Shown: piece by piece, positions 8,354-16,859 of the stretch
Numbering within the stretch: the stretch's first letter is position 1
Layout of the letters: the number at the start of each line of letters is the position of its first letter
Source: Candidatus Formimonas warabiya
GTDB lineage: Bacteria; Bacillota; Dehalobacteriia; Dehalobacteriales; Dehalobacteriaceae
Length of the DNA: 64,000 nucleotides
NCBI RefSeq assembly: GCF_002777255.1
Contig: NZ_CP017634.1
Span: forward strand, 2,244,903 to 2,308,902
Direction: 5' to 3'
The notes under the pieces: model-generated
Seen by the model: the letters and a program-made list of their open reading frames with translations, nothing else
What the model was told of the DNA's origin: nothing
Database searches by the model: none
Program-made: the position numbers and the translations under genes

Positions 8354-9149
8354 CGGGAACCTCATCCCGGAAAATGAGGCCGCCCTTCCCATCCAGGAAG
8401 AAGGCATCCGGTACGGGAACGGCCTGTTTGAAACCCTGCGCGTGTACCAAGGCAAGCCGTTCCTGCTCGCCCGTCATATCGCCCGCATGCATCTGTCGGC
8501 CAAAACCCTTGGTTTCAAGCCGGTCTTTGGGGAAAGCCGGCTCACCGCTGCCGCAAATGATTTAATTTGTCAAAACAGCGTGGAAGAAGGTGTTTTAAGA
8601 CTATACTGTACCGCAAAAAATACCTGGATCACCAGTTCCCCCCAGGTTCCTTACGGTAAGGATTTGTCTGAAACCGGCATTCATGCCATGGTATCCCCCG
8701 TTTACCGAAACGAGACTTCCCCCCTGGTAACCTTGAAAACCTTTAATTATCTGGAAAACATCCTCCTCAAACAGAAGGCCTTATCCTTAGGCTTTCAGGA
8801 AGCGCTCCTGGTCAATTCCAAAGGAAATCTGGCAGAGGGGACGGCAAGTAATATTTTCCTGGTAAAGAACCGGGTTCTGGTTACGCCTTGTGCAGCCTCA
8901 GGAATTTTGCCCGGCATTACCAGAGAAGTGGTGTTGGACTTAGCGGAGAAAAACCACATCAAGACAGAAGTTCGGGAAGTGCCTGCCGGAGAACTCCGGG
9001 CGGGGGACGAACTTTTCTTAACCAACTCCCTCATGGAGGTTATGCCTTTAGTCTGCATAGAGAACAAGCCGGTGGGGTCCGGAAAGCCGGGGCCGGTTAC
9101 GCGGCACCTTTCTATGGCATATCGGGAATTGCGGCAACAGATGGCGTAA
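8337..9149 (+). CDS. pabC: Aminodeoxychorismate lyase
   Basis: 270 residues, a PLP-dependent class IV (branched-chain aminotransferase fold) enzyme that converts aminodeoxychorismate to p-aminobenzoate and pyruvate. Visible marks: the N-terminal GIRYGNGLFETLRVYQGKPF, the lysine segment TLKTFNYLENILLKQKA (Schiff-base Lys region), EALLVNSKGNLAEGTASNIFLV, and TPCAASGILPGITREVV. D-amino acid transaminases share this fold, but position directly after pabB, with a 17-base overlap and its own GGAGGAAA ribosome site, makes PabC by far the better reading. It ends the operon. Confidence 0.9.
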   Translation: MKVWLNGNLIPENEAALPIQEEGIRYGNGLFETLRVYQGKPFLLARHIARMHLSAKTLGFKPVFGESRLTAAANDLICQNSVEEGVLRLYCTAKNTWITSSPQVPYGKDLSETGIHAMVSPVYRNETSPLVTLKTFNYLENILLKQKALSLGFQEALLVNSKGNLAEGTASNIFLVKNRVLVTPCAASGILPGITREVVLDLAEKNHIKTEVREVPAGELRAGDELFLTNSLMEVMPLVCIENKPVGSGKPGPVTRHLSMAYRELRQQMA

Positions 9150-9165
9150 AATAATGATCCTGCAC

Positions 9166-9192
9166 AACAAAAAAGCCGTCTTTTTAGACGAC
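9166..9192 (-). terminator. Terminator of the L,D-transpeptidase gene
   Basis: On the minus strand GTCGTCT, loop AAAA, AGACGGC, then TTTTTT. The T-run is only on the minus-strand side, so it serves the leftward transpeptidase gene and not pabC. Confidence 0.75.
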
Positions 9193-9230
9193 CTGATTCC
9201 ATGGATAACTATTCCGCTATGAGCTGTTTT

Positions 9231-10061
9231 TTACGGCTGCCGGGCACCCAGCGCCATATCATAGACCTGCTGCATCCGGTCATAGGTTAACGGCCCTACG
9301 ATCCCGTCCGGATCCAGGCCCTGATCCTGCTGGAATGCTCTCACTGCGTCCTGGGTTTGAGACCCGTATACACCGTCAATATCACCCCCGTAATAGCCTA
9401 ATACCGCCAGCTGGTTCTGTACTTGAATCACATCATCTCCACTATCTCCCAGGCCCAGTATCCGGCCTAAGTCTACTCTGCCTGTGATGCGTACCGGCGT
9501 ACCGATTTCTACCCGGTTGAAAAGGTCAATCACATCCTCATTATACATTCTCACACAGCCATGGCTGGCAGCCTTGCCAATAGAACTGGGATTATCCGTA
9601 CCATGAATACCGTAACCGCCCCAGGGCACCGATAGTCTCATCCACCGGGCTCCGAAGGGGCCTCCCGGATCAACTTGTTTTTCGATAATCGTCCAGTTCC
9701 CCGTTGGGGTAGGCGTTTCCGGCTTCCCTACCGCTACCGGATATGTTTTCACTAGCCGGTTGTTTTCACTCAGGTTGAGAATCTTTTTCTGTACATCAAT
9801 GCTAATCCTTTTGTTGCCCCGGGCGGGAGGAATCTCCCCCATCCCCAGCGCATCCCAGGTGGCCGGGCCCACCACACCGTCAGCCTCAAGCCCGGCCTGA
9901 GCTTGAAATGCTCTTACAGCTTCTTCTGTAGCAGGGGCAAATATCCCGTCTACAGCACCCTGATAATAACCAAGTTCTTTCAGCCTATTCTGTACGGCAT
10001 TTACATCCGGTCCCATCATAAAAGGACTCATCAAACGCAAATAACGGCTTGCATAAACCAT
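9231..10061 (-). CDS. L,D-transpeptidase with two peptidoglycan-binding domains
   Basis: 276 residues. Two PG_binding_1 (cortex-lytic type) repeats flank a YkuD catalytic domain: first repeat about residues 16-72 (GPDVNAVQNRLKELGYYQGAVDG), YkuD at about 85-200, second repeat about 208-270 (GDDVIQVQNQLAVLGYYGGDIDG). The active site is complete: HGTDNPSSIG followed by SHGCVRM, with Cys as nucleophile. Such enzymes make 3-3 crosslinks in peptidoglycan or modify spore cortex. There is no signal peptide in this reading; the ATG at 10061 has a G-rich site upstream, and many Ykud-type spore proteins lack a signal. Single gene with its own terminator. Confidence 0.9.
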   Translation of the reverse strand: MVYASRYLRLMSPFMMGPDVNAVQNRLKELGYYQGAVDGIFAPATEEAVRAFQAQAGLEADGVVGPATWDALGMGEIPPARGNKRISIDVQKKILNLSENNRLVKTYPVAVGKPETPTPTGNWTIIEKQVDPGGPFGARWMRLSVPWGGYGIHGTDNPSSIGKAASHGCVRMYNEDVIDLFNRVEIGTPVRITGRVDLGRILGLGDSGDDVIQVQNQLAVLGYYGGDIDGVYGSQTQDAVRAFQQDQGLDPDGIVGPLTYDRMQQVYDMALGARQP

Positions 10062-10131
10062 TCGTTAATCCCCCCCATCATTACCGGTCTCCTCATCCCC
10101 TAAATCTTATGCGAAAAATATCGGATTAGAA

Positions 10132-10240
10132 GTAAATTCAGGGACGGTTCGTAAATTGGGTAAATTCGGGGACGGTTCTTGAATTGAATTCCATTCAATT
10201 CAAGAACCGTCCCCGAATTTACCCAATTTGCGAATTTACT
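10132..10240. repeat. Long palindrome containing GGGGACGGTTCTT
   Basis: Arms 10151-10188 and 10194-10230 are near-perfect inverted copies around a short centre; the outer left part adds a second GGGACGGTTC. It lies between two leftward genes, outside both. The GGGACGGTTCTT core recurs at 44936-45008. This looks like a REP or MITE-type mobile repeat; some relatives are moved by Y1 (RAYT) transposases. No transposase is in the window. Confidence 0.8.
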
Positions 10241-10248
10241 TTATTTGG

Positions 10249-10521
10249 TTAAAGAAGGCGCCACATGCTGATGCCGTTTTCCCTTTTCTTTTCGATTTTT
10301 TGCTCTTTCAGCAAGGCATTTAGAGAGACGTTGAGCACGGTGATAGGGCTCATTTCAGCCCCGCACCCGCTTAAATCATATTCCTTACAGAAAGCCTCCA
10401 TCACCTGCCGGTATTGTTGGGGGTACTCCACGCGCAATTCCTCGACCAGATGATCGGTCGCTTTATAGCAATCTCTTTCCAACAAGTCTAAAATAAGCTT
10501 ATTTAATTCTGTCGGATCCAT
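10249..10521 (-). CDS. Hypothetical 90-residue protein
   Basis: I do not recognise this protein. It is small, charged and predicted soluble: an N-terminal helical half (DPTELNKLILDLLERDCYKATDHLVEELR) and a Cys at residue 50 area (DLSGCGAEMSP), ending KREN. No signal peptide or membrane segment. An AAAGGAG site lies upstream; the ATG at 10521 is better spaced than the one at 10527, two codons earlier. It follows the 177-residue gene by 38 bp on the same strand, so they are probably cotranscribed. The palindromic repeat begins 9 bases after its stop. Confidence 0.6.
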   Translation of the reverse strand: MDPTELNKLILDLLERDCYKATDHLVEELRVEYPQQYRQVMEAFCKEYDLSGCGAEMSPITVLNVSLNALLKEQKIEKKRENGISMWRLL

Positions 10522-10559
10522 AGGCATGTACTCCTTTAACCCCCGGCAAGGATATCCTT

Positions 10560-11093
10560 CTACCGGTTGATCAGTTCCGTCAATTTCTCTTCAATAAAAA
10601 GCTCTAATTCTTTTTCCCCTATAAAGGCAGTATCATTTTCCGGTTTAACCCGGAAAAAATTAATGATCAGCTTATTTCCTTTCACCGCGTAATCATCAAA
10701 ATGCAGCGGGGCAAATACCACCTGAATTTCTTCACATTGGGCCTGATTTAACTTTTCCCGGATTTTATTTTCCAAAGCATCCAGATTTAATTTTTTTAGG
10801 GGCTGGACCATGGCGTCCGTATAGGATAAATCCTCCATCATCCACAGGTTGTTGTTCCAAAAACGGGCTTCCTTTTTGCTTTGGGCGGAAAATACCTCCC
10901 GGTTTTTGATCGCGCTTAAAGCCCGGCGCACAGACTCGCCGTTAAATTCGTCGTCATAAGCATCCGTGAGCCCCGGCATTTCGGCAATGTCATAGATAAA
11001 CTTTTCCGCCACCTTTTCTCTATCTTTCAGGGCATGCCAATAGTATAACATGGCTTCTACAGCCTCTAAATTAATTTTTATTCTGTCACCCAT
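10560..11093 (-). CDS. Hypothetical 177-residue protein
   Basis: A soluble protein of unknown family. The N-terminus INLEAVEAMLYYWHALKDREKVAEKFIYDIAE reads as two amphipathic helices; the C-terminal 70 residues (IQVVFAPLHFDDYAVKGNKLIINFFRVKPENDTAFIG) alternate in a beta pattern and end in a charged helix. No catalytic motif, Cys cluster or membrane segment can be seen. The ATG at 11093 has AGGGG upstream. It appears to lead a two-gene unit with the 90-residue gene downstream. Real gene is likely from length, codon pattern and ribosome site; function not inferable. Confidence 0.65.
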   Translation of the reverse strand: MGDRIKINLEAVEAMLYYWHALKDREKVAEKFIYDIAEMPGLTDAYDDEFNGESVRRALSAIKNREVFSAQSKKEARFWNNNLWMMEDLSYTDAMVQPLKKLNLDALENKIREKLNQAQCEEIQVVFAPLHFDDYAVKGNKLIINFFRVKPENDTAFIGEKELELFIEEKLTELINR

Positions 11094-11274
11094 GAAGAAT
11101 CCCCTCCTTTTCCCTTGAAAAACATAGTGTATTTTATCGGCTCTTCAGTAGGATTCTTCAATTGATCCTAAAATCCTTTTTACCGGCAAGAAATTATTTT
11201 ATTTTCTTTCCCTGACACCTATTTTTACGTTTATAATAGAATATGCGAAAAAAGGAGCCGGAAGGAAGAAAAAA

Positions 11275-11979
11275 ATGCATTATCACCGCATCAAACACGC
11301 TACCTTTCTCAAACGGCCGAACCGGTTTATTGCCCATGTGATGGTAGACGGGCAGGAAGAAATTGTTCATGTGAAAAATACCGGACGCTGTTTAGAACTA
11401 CTGCAACCGAAGGCAGCTGTGATATTAGAGCAAGCAGAGAACCCTCACCGGAAAACAAAATATTCCCTGATCGGGGTATATAAAAAGGACACCCTGATCA
11501 ACATTGATTCCCAGGCGCCCAACACGGTAGTTGGGGAAGGAATCGTCCAAAACAAGATCAAGGAATTGCCAAAGGTATCTGTACTCAAAAAAGAGGTCAC
11601 CTACGGTCATTCTCGTTTTGACTGGTATTTCGAAACCTTAAGAACGAAAGGTTTTATTGAAGTCAAGGGGGTCACTTTGGAAAACCAGGGTCTGGCCCTC
11701 TTCCCCGATGCCCCCACCGCAAGAGGCACGAAGCACATTTATGAAATGATGGATGCGGTGAAAAACGGCTATCAGGGATTGATCATCTTCTTAATTCAAA
11801 TGCAAGGCGTGAGCGCTTTTACGCCTAACCTGCCCATGGATGCTAAATTCAGCGCGGCTTTGGTCAGGGCCCGGGATGAAGGGGTCAATATTTTAGCTTA
11901 TGACGCCCTTGTTACGCCCGATGAAATCACCATCGGGGGAAAAATAAACGTGCTCTTCCCAGATTCCCTAAACATTTAA
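11275..11979 (+). CDS. sfsA: SfsA family DNA/RNA-binding nuclease
   Basis: 234 residues matching SfsA throughout: FLKRPNRFIAHVMVDG (N-terminal OB-like domain), HVKNTGRCLELL, then the nuclease-like core DWYFE, FIEVKGVTLE and ALFPDAPTARGTKHI with the acidic and Lys residues of a PD-(D/E)XK-type site, and a closing YDALVTPDEI. SfsA was named for sugar-fermentation stimulation in E. coli; the protein binds nucleic acid and some members show nuclease activity, with an uncertain cellular role. The ATG has AAGGAAG upstream. Monocistronic, with a hairpin terminator 15 bases after the stop. Confidence 0.92.
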   Translation: MHYHRIKHATFLKRPNRFIAHVMVDGQEEIVHVKNTGRCLELLQPKAAVILEQAENPHRKTKYSLIGVYKKDTLINIDSQAPNTVVGEGIVQNKIKELPKVSVLKKEVTYGHSRFDWYFETLRTKGFIEVKGVTLENQGLALFPDAPTARGTKHIYEMMDAVKNGYQGLIIFLIQMQGVSAFTPNLPMDAKFSAALVRARDEGVNILAYDALVTPDEITIGGKINVLFPDSLNI

Positions 11980-11989
11980 AAAAAAGAAA

Positions 11990-12036
11990 AATAAAACACC
12001 CTGGGTAGGTCTTCAAGCCATCCAGGGTGTTTCCCT
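11990..12036. terminator. Hairpin terminator after sfsA, strongest on the minus strand
   Basis: AACACCCTGG (about 11996-12005) pairs with CCAGGGTGTT (12022-12031). The T-rich tail is better on the minus strand (TTTTATTTTT), pointing to termination of the small leftward ORF as well as of sfsA. Confidence 0.8.
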
Positions 12037-12047
12037 TGCCTATGTGC

Positions 12048-12167
12048 TTAGCAAAACCGGTTTCGTTTCGCTTCCTTCACCGCTTTTTCCGCCTTTTTGT
12101 TATCCGTCAAAACATCCGGGATATCCTGGTCGTCGTCACCCTGCCTGAGATGATTCTGTTTTTTCAT
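12048..12167 (-). CDS. Small 39-residue hydrophilic protein
   Basis: A short reading frame, too small for usual gene finders: starts MKKQNHLRQGDDDQD and ends KAVKEAKRNRFC. It is highly charged, acidic then basic, without hydrophobic segments. AAAGGAATG lies at good distance before the ATG, and a strong minus-strand terminator follows 12 bases beyond the stop, which supports it as an expressed unit. Such small basic/acidic peptides are common among spore-core and stress proteins, but I do not recognise the family, so no function is given. Confidence 0.5.
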   Translation of the reverse strand: MKKQNHLRQGDDDQDIPDVLTDNKKAEKAVKEAKRNRFC

Positions 12168-12194
12168 TTATCGTCATTCCTTTCCAGGTACAGA

Positions 12195-12635
12195 TTGAAT
12201 GATTAAAGAGCCCGTAATGATCTTCGCTACAGCTACCATAGATTCCTACATACCTGCATACAACCTTTCGGCTATATACAAGCATTACAGAACCTACAGC
12301 AACCTTTGCTTGACCATTAAAAGTCCCTTAGGAACCTAATGCAATCTTTCGACTGCATGAGACCCCCAGATCAATTACTTGAGCCTGCGGAACCTTTAAT
12401 GATCTTAGCTCGACCACCATTCATCCCTTTTGACCATACGATGATCGTTCGGACCACCGCACAGCCTGACAAGACAAATGACAGTCTGCCCGCCGACTAA
12501 TACTGAGCCACTTTTGATGACCCAATATTAATCTTTGGTCGAACATCATAGAGCCCTCTGAGAAAAAGGACCCTATAACGCTCTTCGCTCAACCATTACG
12601 AACCCTTACGACCTTATTATGTACCCGAAATCCGC
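12195..12635. repeat. Degenerate repeat tract without ORF
   Basis: About 440 bp with stops in all frames. It reads as roughly nine or ten poorly conserved units of 35-50 bases sharing a core like AATGATCTTCGCTCGACCA followed by ATAGAGCCCT. Good copies are near 12202, 12400, 12525 and 12575. On the minus strand the core is GGTNGAGCGAAGATCATTA. I cannot assign a function. It occupies the region upstream of the germination operon and presumably contains that operon's promoter. Confidence 0.55.
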
Positions 12636-12751
12636 TTTTTATGTACCGGAAAAAATTTATTTCTGTGCGCCTTTCGGGCGGTCAGGGCTTTGATCCATTC
12701 ATATTTTTCCTGTATTTACACATACTAGTTGGAACAGGCAATCAGGGAAAG

Positions 12752-14320
12752 ATGGGTATGCATGTGTTCGGTAAACTGTTTCGCAAACTGAATTACTTGT
12801 TGACCCTCGGTCAAAAACAGCAGCGTGAATCCGGAAAAAAGGAGGAAAAACCCCTCACCGGTGATTTGCCTTTCGACCTGACCATGATTCAGAACATTTT
12901 AGGAACCAGCAACGATATTTCATACCGGCGTTTTAAGATTGGCGTAGAAGAGGCAACACTTATTTTTATTGACGGTCTGGTCGATAAAGCCATGATCAAT
13001 GACCATATTCTGCACCCCCTCATGGTTGATGCCCAGCTTACCGGTGCGGATGAAGAGTTGGCAAGAAAAAACCTGGTCACGCAGATTGGGGACAAAATTT
13101 TAACGGCAGGGGAAATAAAACCGGTAAAAGAAATGAGCGAATTAGTGAACGGGGTATTGTCGGGAAATACCGCTTTGCTTTTAGATCGTTCCGAAAAGGC
13201 TCTTCTCATCGACACCCGGGGCTGGCCCGCCCGGGGTATTGAGGAACCGGAAACCGAGGTGGTGGTGCGGGGCCCCCGAGAAGGTTTTACAGAAACCATG
13301 CGCACCAACACGGCCCTGCTAAGGAGAAAAATCCGGGACCCCAACCTCACTTTTGACACCGTCCGGTTAGGCGTAAGGACCAAGACAGATATTACCATTG
13401 CATACATAAAAGGAATCGCCAAGGATACGCTGGTCGAAGAAATAAAAAAACGCCTGAAAAATATCCATACGGACGCCATTTTGGAATCCGGATACATTGA
13501 GGAGTTTATTGAAGATAATCCTTTATCGATATTCTCCAGCATAGGCAACAGTGAAAAGCCGGATACCGTAGCGGCAAAAATTTTGGAGGGGCGGGCCGCG
13601 ATCATTGTGGACGGAACTCCCATCGTCTTAACCGTCCCCATGCTGTTCATCGAGAGCTTTCAAACGGCAGACGATTACTATTCACGGTCTCCTTATACCA
13701 GCCTGCTGCGTTTTATCAGGTTCTTGGGCTTTTTATTCAGCGTTTTTTCTCCGGCGATTTATGTGGCGCTGGTGGCTTTCCATCAGGAACTGCTTCCTAC
13801 TCCTCTTTTAATGACCGTTGCCGCCGCCAGTGAAGGAACCCCCTTCCCCTCTATCGTGGAACTCCTGGGCATGGGACTTCTCTTTGAAATCCTCCGGGAA
13901 GCAGGGGTGCGCATTCCCCGGTCTATGGGACAGGCCGTAAGTATTGTCGGTGCCCTGGTCATCGGCGAGGCTGCCGTATCCGCCGGACTTATCGGCGCCC
14001 CGGTGGTCATTGTGGTCGCTTTGACCGCCATTGCTTCTTTTACCGTGACTCCCCAGGCAGATGCGGCCACGATCCTGCGCTTCCTCCTGACCCTGGCCGC
14101 GGGAGCCTTTGGCATGTTCGGCATTGTCATTGTCGTGATTCAGATGGTCATTCATCTGGTTTCTTTGCGGTCCTTCGGCGTCCCCTATTTGAGCCCCCTG
14201 GCCCCTTTCAGCATCAACGATTGGAAAGATTTGTTTTTCCGGGTACCCTGGTGGGCGATGAAGAGCAGGCCGGAAAGCATCGAGCCGGAACAGAGAATAC
14301 GCCAAGGAGCGAAAAAATGA
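12752..14320 (+). CDS. gerKA: Spore germinant receptor subunit A
   Basis: About 522 residues, the A subunit of a GerA-type nutrient receptor in the inner spore membrane. A large soluble N-terminal domain (to about residue 300, including SNDISYRRFKIG, LLIDTRGWPARGIEEPETEVVVRGPREGFTE) precedes five or so membrane segments (RFIRFLGFLFSVFSPAIYVALVAF onward) with EGTPFPSIVELLGMGLLFEILREAGVRIP, the most conserved stretch of the family. I placed the start at the ATG at 12752 or 12758, each near a GGGAAAG site; the frame is open further upstream but that part does not match the family. First gene of a four-gene operon; the next start overlaps its stop. The symbol follows the closest naming convention and does not assert a germinant. 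Confidence 0.9.
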   Translation: MGMHVFGKLFRKLNYLLTLGQKQQRESGKKEEKPLTGDLPFDLTMIQNILGTSNDISYRRFKIGVEEATLIFIDGLVDKAMINDHILHPLMVDAQLTGADEELARKNLVTQIGDKILTAGEIKPVKEMSELVNGVLSGNTALLLDRSEKALLIDTRGWPARGIEEPETEVVVRGPREGFTETMRTNTALLRRKIRDPNLTFDTVRLGVRTKTDITIAYIKGIAKDTLVEEIKKRLKNIHTDAILESGYIEEFIEDNPLSIFSSIGNSEKPDTVAAKILEGRAAIIVDGTPIVLTVPMLFIESFQTADDYYSRSPYTSLLRFIRFLGFLFSVFSPAIYVALVAFHQELLPTPLLMTVAAASEGTPFPSIVELLGMGLLFEILREAGVRIPRSMGQAVSIVGALVIGEAAVSAGLIGAPVVIVVALTAIASFTVTPQADAATILRFLLTLAAGAFGMFGIVIVVIQMVIHLVSLRSFGVPYLSPLAPFSINDWKDLFFRVPWWAMKSRPESIEPEQRIRQGAKK

Positions 14321-15534
14321 AGCGGGCAATCAAAAATATGGTGAAGCACTTTTCTGCGCACAAAAAGTATTTTTTCCTTTTCCTGTTGTTCTTCCCCCTT
14401 TTCCTGGCCGGCTGCTGGAATTATCGGGACCTGGACCAATTATCTATTGTAGCGGGGGTAGGATTGGATCGTTCGGAAAAGACGGGAAAGATTATCGTCA
14501 CGGCGCAAATGATTAATCCCAGCGCGCTGAAAAGTTCCGGGGAAAAGGGCTCTTCCCCTACTCCCGGTCCTCAAAGCCAAACCGTAAGGGTGGCGGCCAG
14601 TTCAGGAGATACGGTATTCCAGGCCGTGCGGAATTTCGTCACCCATTCCAGCCGCAGGCTGTACTGGGCTCACATGAAAGTGCTGGTGGTGGGGGAAAAG
14701 GCGGCCCAAGAAGGGATTTATCCCCTGCTGGATTTCTTTGCCCGGGACCATGAAGTGCGGCCGGAAATCGCCATCATCGTCTGTCACGAAGAGGCGGGGA
14801 AAATTATGCAGGTTCCAGGGGGCGTGGAACCGGTTCCTGCCCTCTCCTTGTCCGAAAACATTCAGACATCGGCCCAAAACGGGGTAGCGCCGTCCATCAA
14901 CCTGCAAGAATTTTTAGCCCGGCTCAAAAGCAAAACCGCCGCCCCCATTGCCACCCATGTAGAAGTTTTCGAGGAAACCGGAATCGACGGAAAAAAGACA
15001 AAAATTATCCACACCCGGGGAATTGCCATATTTAAAGGGGACCGTTATCAGGGAGAAATGGAATCGAAAGAAACCCGGGGAACCATGTTTGTGCTGGGAA
15101 AAGTAAGGACAGGAATTATTACCTTCCAGTACCGGGGAGAACGAGGAAGCTTTGAAATTTTGCGATCGAAAAGTACGATCACTCCTACCCTGCAAAAAGG
15201 ACGCTTGCATGTGCAGGTAAAAATTACGTGCGAAGGAAACCTGGGAGATCAAGAGACAGTTAATTTTTCCCAGCCCGCCGTGATTGGGACGATCGAAAAA
15301 TTGATTTCCCAGGAAATACGTTTCGAAGTGCTGTCCGCCTGGAGGCATGCCCGGGACCTAAATACCGACATCTTTCTGTTCGGAGAGGCGGTGCACCGCA
15401 AATACCCCCGGGAATGGCCGGAATGGGAAGCCAGGTGGGACGAAATTTTTCCTCAGATCCAAGTAGAGGTCTCCGTCAAAACCACCCTCAGTGAGATTGG
15501 CATGGTTATTCAGCCTTTTTATCAGACAAGATAA
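14317..15534 (+). CDS. gerKC: Spore germinant receptor lipoprotein subunit C
   Basis: 405 residues, GerAC/GerKC type. Lipoprotein signal with Cys about residue 31 (LFLAGCWNYRDLDQL), the family's standard maturation site, then GVGLDRSEKTGKIIVTAQMINP, the surface domain 1, and the C-terminal domain 3 ending near EWPEWEARWDEIFPQIQVEVSVKTTLSEIGM. It sits on the outer face of the inner spore membrane as part of the receptor complex. The ATG at 14317 overlaps the stop of the A gene (ATGA); longer frames upstream would run deep into that gene. Translational coupling fits equal subunit amounts. Confidence 0.92.
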   Translation: MKRAIKNMVKHFSAHKKYFFLFLLFFPLFLAGCWNYRDLDQLSIVAGVGLDRSEKTGKIIVTAQMINPSALKSSGEKGSSPTPGPQSQTVRVAASSGDTVFQAVRNFVTHSSRRLYWAHMKVLVVGEKAAQEGIYPLLDFFARDHEVRPEIAIIVCHEEAGKIMQVPGGVEPVPALSLSENIQTSAQNGVAPSINLQEFLARLKSKTAAPIATHVEVFEETGIDGKKTKIIHTRGIAIFKGDRYQGEMESKETRGTMFVLGKVRTGIITFQYRGERGSFEILRSKSTITPTLQKGRLHVQVKITCEGNLGDQETVNFSQPAVIGTIEKLISQEIRFEVLSAWRHARDLNTDIFLFGEAVHRKYPREWPEWEARWDEIFPQIQVEVSVKTTLSEIGMVIQPFYQTR

Positions 15535-15537
15535 TTT

Positions 15538-16656
15538 ATGTACGGGAAAGCTGGTAGAAATATGATCCCACCGGAAACCAAATTATCCCCAAATGCCCTG
15601 GCCGTATTGATGGTAGGTTTTCTGTACGGCTCCACCCTCATTCTAAATCCGGGAGGAGGAGCAGGCCATGACGCCTGGATCGCGGTTCTCCTTGGCATGG
15701 GAGAAGGACTGCTCATCGCCACTGCTTTTGTCCTGCTCTCCTCCCGCTTTCAGGGACAAACTCTGGTCGAAATCTGCCGCAGCGTGTACGGTCCTGTGCT
15801 GGGAAACATCCTTTCAGCCTTGTTCATCTGGTATCTTTTTCACCTGGGCTCCCTGGTCTTAAACAATTTTAGCCGCTTTTTTGCCTTAATCATGCCGGAG
15901 ACGCCCAAATTGGCTTTGATCCTCCCGATCATGCTGGTCTGTGTCTCTGCGGTAAAAAAAGGGGCGGAAACCCTTACCCGCTGTGCCCAAATCTTCGTCC
16001 CCCTCACCACGGTATTGATCATTTTCTCAACCATGATGTTGATCAATAAAATCAACCTGCAAAACCTGGCCCCGGTCATGGAAGTACCGGGGAAAAAACT
16101 TTTTTGGGCAGCCCACGGAGCGGCAACTTTCCCTTTCGCAGAAACCGTGGCCTTCCTGATGCTGCTGCAGGCTTTGGAAAAGGGGGCCAAGCCTTTTACC
16201 CTGGTACTGAAAGCATTTATCTTTGCCACTCTATTTCTGATCCTCATTGTCATCTTCAATACCGGTGTCCTTGGAGCCACGGCGGAAGCCTTTCTTTATC
16301 CTTCCTTCGAAGCGGCGCGGAATATTAACATTGGCAACACGCTGAACCGGGTAGATATTATCGTGGCCATCAATTTTCTTACCATGGGCTTCTTGAAAAT
16401 TTCTGTGCTGCTTTATGGAAGCGCACTGGGCACAGCTCAATTATTTCGTTTTCGATCTCACAGACCCTTGGTCTTTCCCCTGGGCATCCTCATGATTCTA
16501 TTGGAGATATTAGACTACCAGAACACACCTCAAATGGTGGAATTTGCCCAGAAGTATTATCCCATTTACGCCCTGCCTTTCCAGTTGGGCATTCCTCTGT
16601 TGACGCTGATCATGGCCTTTTTACGCGGATTACCCCGGAAAGGGAGAGAAAGATGA
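15538..16656 (+). CDS. gerKB: Spore germinant receptor permease subunit B
   Basis: 372 residues (or 364 from the ATG at 15562) with about ten hydrophobic segments, an APC-superfamily-like spore germination permease. Landmarks are LSPNALAVLMVGFLYGSTLILNPG at the N-terminus, DAWIAVLLGMGEG, and FAETVAFLMLLQAL in the middle. The B subunit forms the membrane core that carries germinant binding determinants in GerA-type receptors. The gene starts 3 bases after gerKC and its stop overlaps the D gene; neither start candidate has a strong ribosome site, so coupling is likely. Confidence 0.9.
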   Translation: MYGKAGRNMIPPETKLSPNALAVLMVGFLYGSTLILNPGGGAGHDAWIAVLLGMGEGLLIATAFVLLSSRFQGQTLVEICRSVYGPVLGNILSALFIWYLFHLGSLVLNNFSRFFALIMPETPKLALILPIMLVCVSAVKKGAETLTRCAQIFVPLTTVLIIFSTMMLINKINLQNLAPVMEVPGKKLFWAAHGAATFPFAETVAFLMLLQALEKGAKPFTLVLKAFIFATLFLILIVIFNTGVLGATAEAFLYPSFEAARNINIGNTLNRVDIIVAINFLTMGFLKISVLLYGSALGTAQLFRFRSHRPLVFPLGILMILLEILDYQNTPQMVEFAQKYYPIYALPFQLGIPLLTLIMAFLRGLPRKGRER

Positions 16657-16859
16657 TTCTTTTATTGCTCTTAGCCTTTCTCATGGTCGCTTTCATAGAG
16701 ATCCCGGACCTGCTTAAAAACCGGTGGTGGAAGGAACTGGCCGGATTTATATTTCTTTTATCCCTTGGTTTCGTCCTCAGCCTGCTCATTTTTTGGGGTG
16801 TAAAGCTTCCCTATGTGTCCCTGATCATCAATCATTTGATCGATACTTTCCTTTTTTAG
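16653..16859 (+). CDS. gerKD: Small two-TM germinant receptor D subunit
   Basis: 68 residues, almost wholly two transmembrane helices (about 2-14 and 28-50) around a short WWKELAG loop. Small two-helix D proteins are encoded in or beside many ger operons and modulate receptor function. The ATG overlaps the gerKB stop (ATGA), so it is very likely a real fourth cistron. Its last 100 bases overlap, in antisense, the 3' end of the convergent EamA gene. Function is inferred from size, topology and position only. Confidence 0.75.
   Translation: MILLLLLAFLMVAFIEIPDLLKNRWWKELAGFIFLLSLGFVLSLLIFWGVKLPYVSLIINHLIDTFLF

Noticed and set aside
12195..12635. Possible CRISPR array
   Set aside because: Units are too divergent and uneven in length, with no exact direct repeats or spacers and no cas genes.
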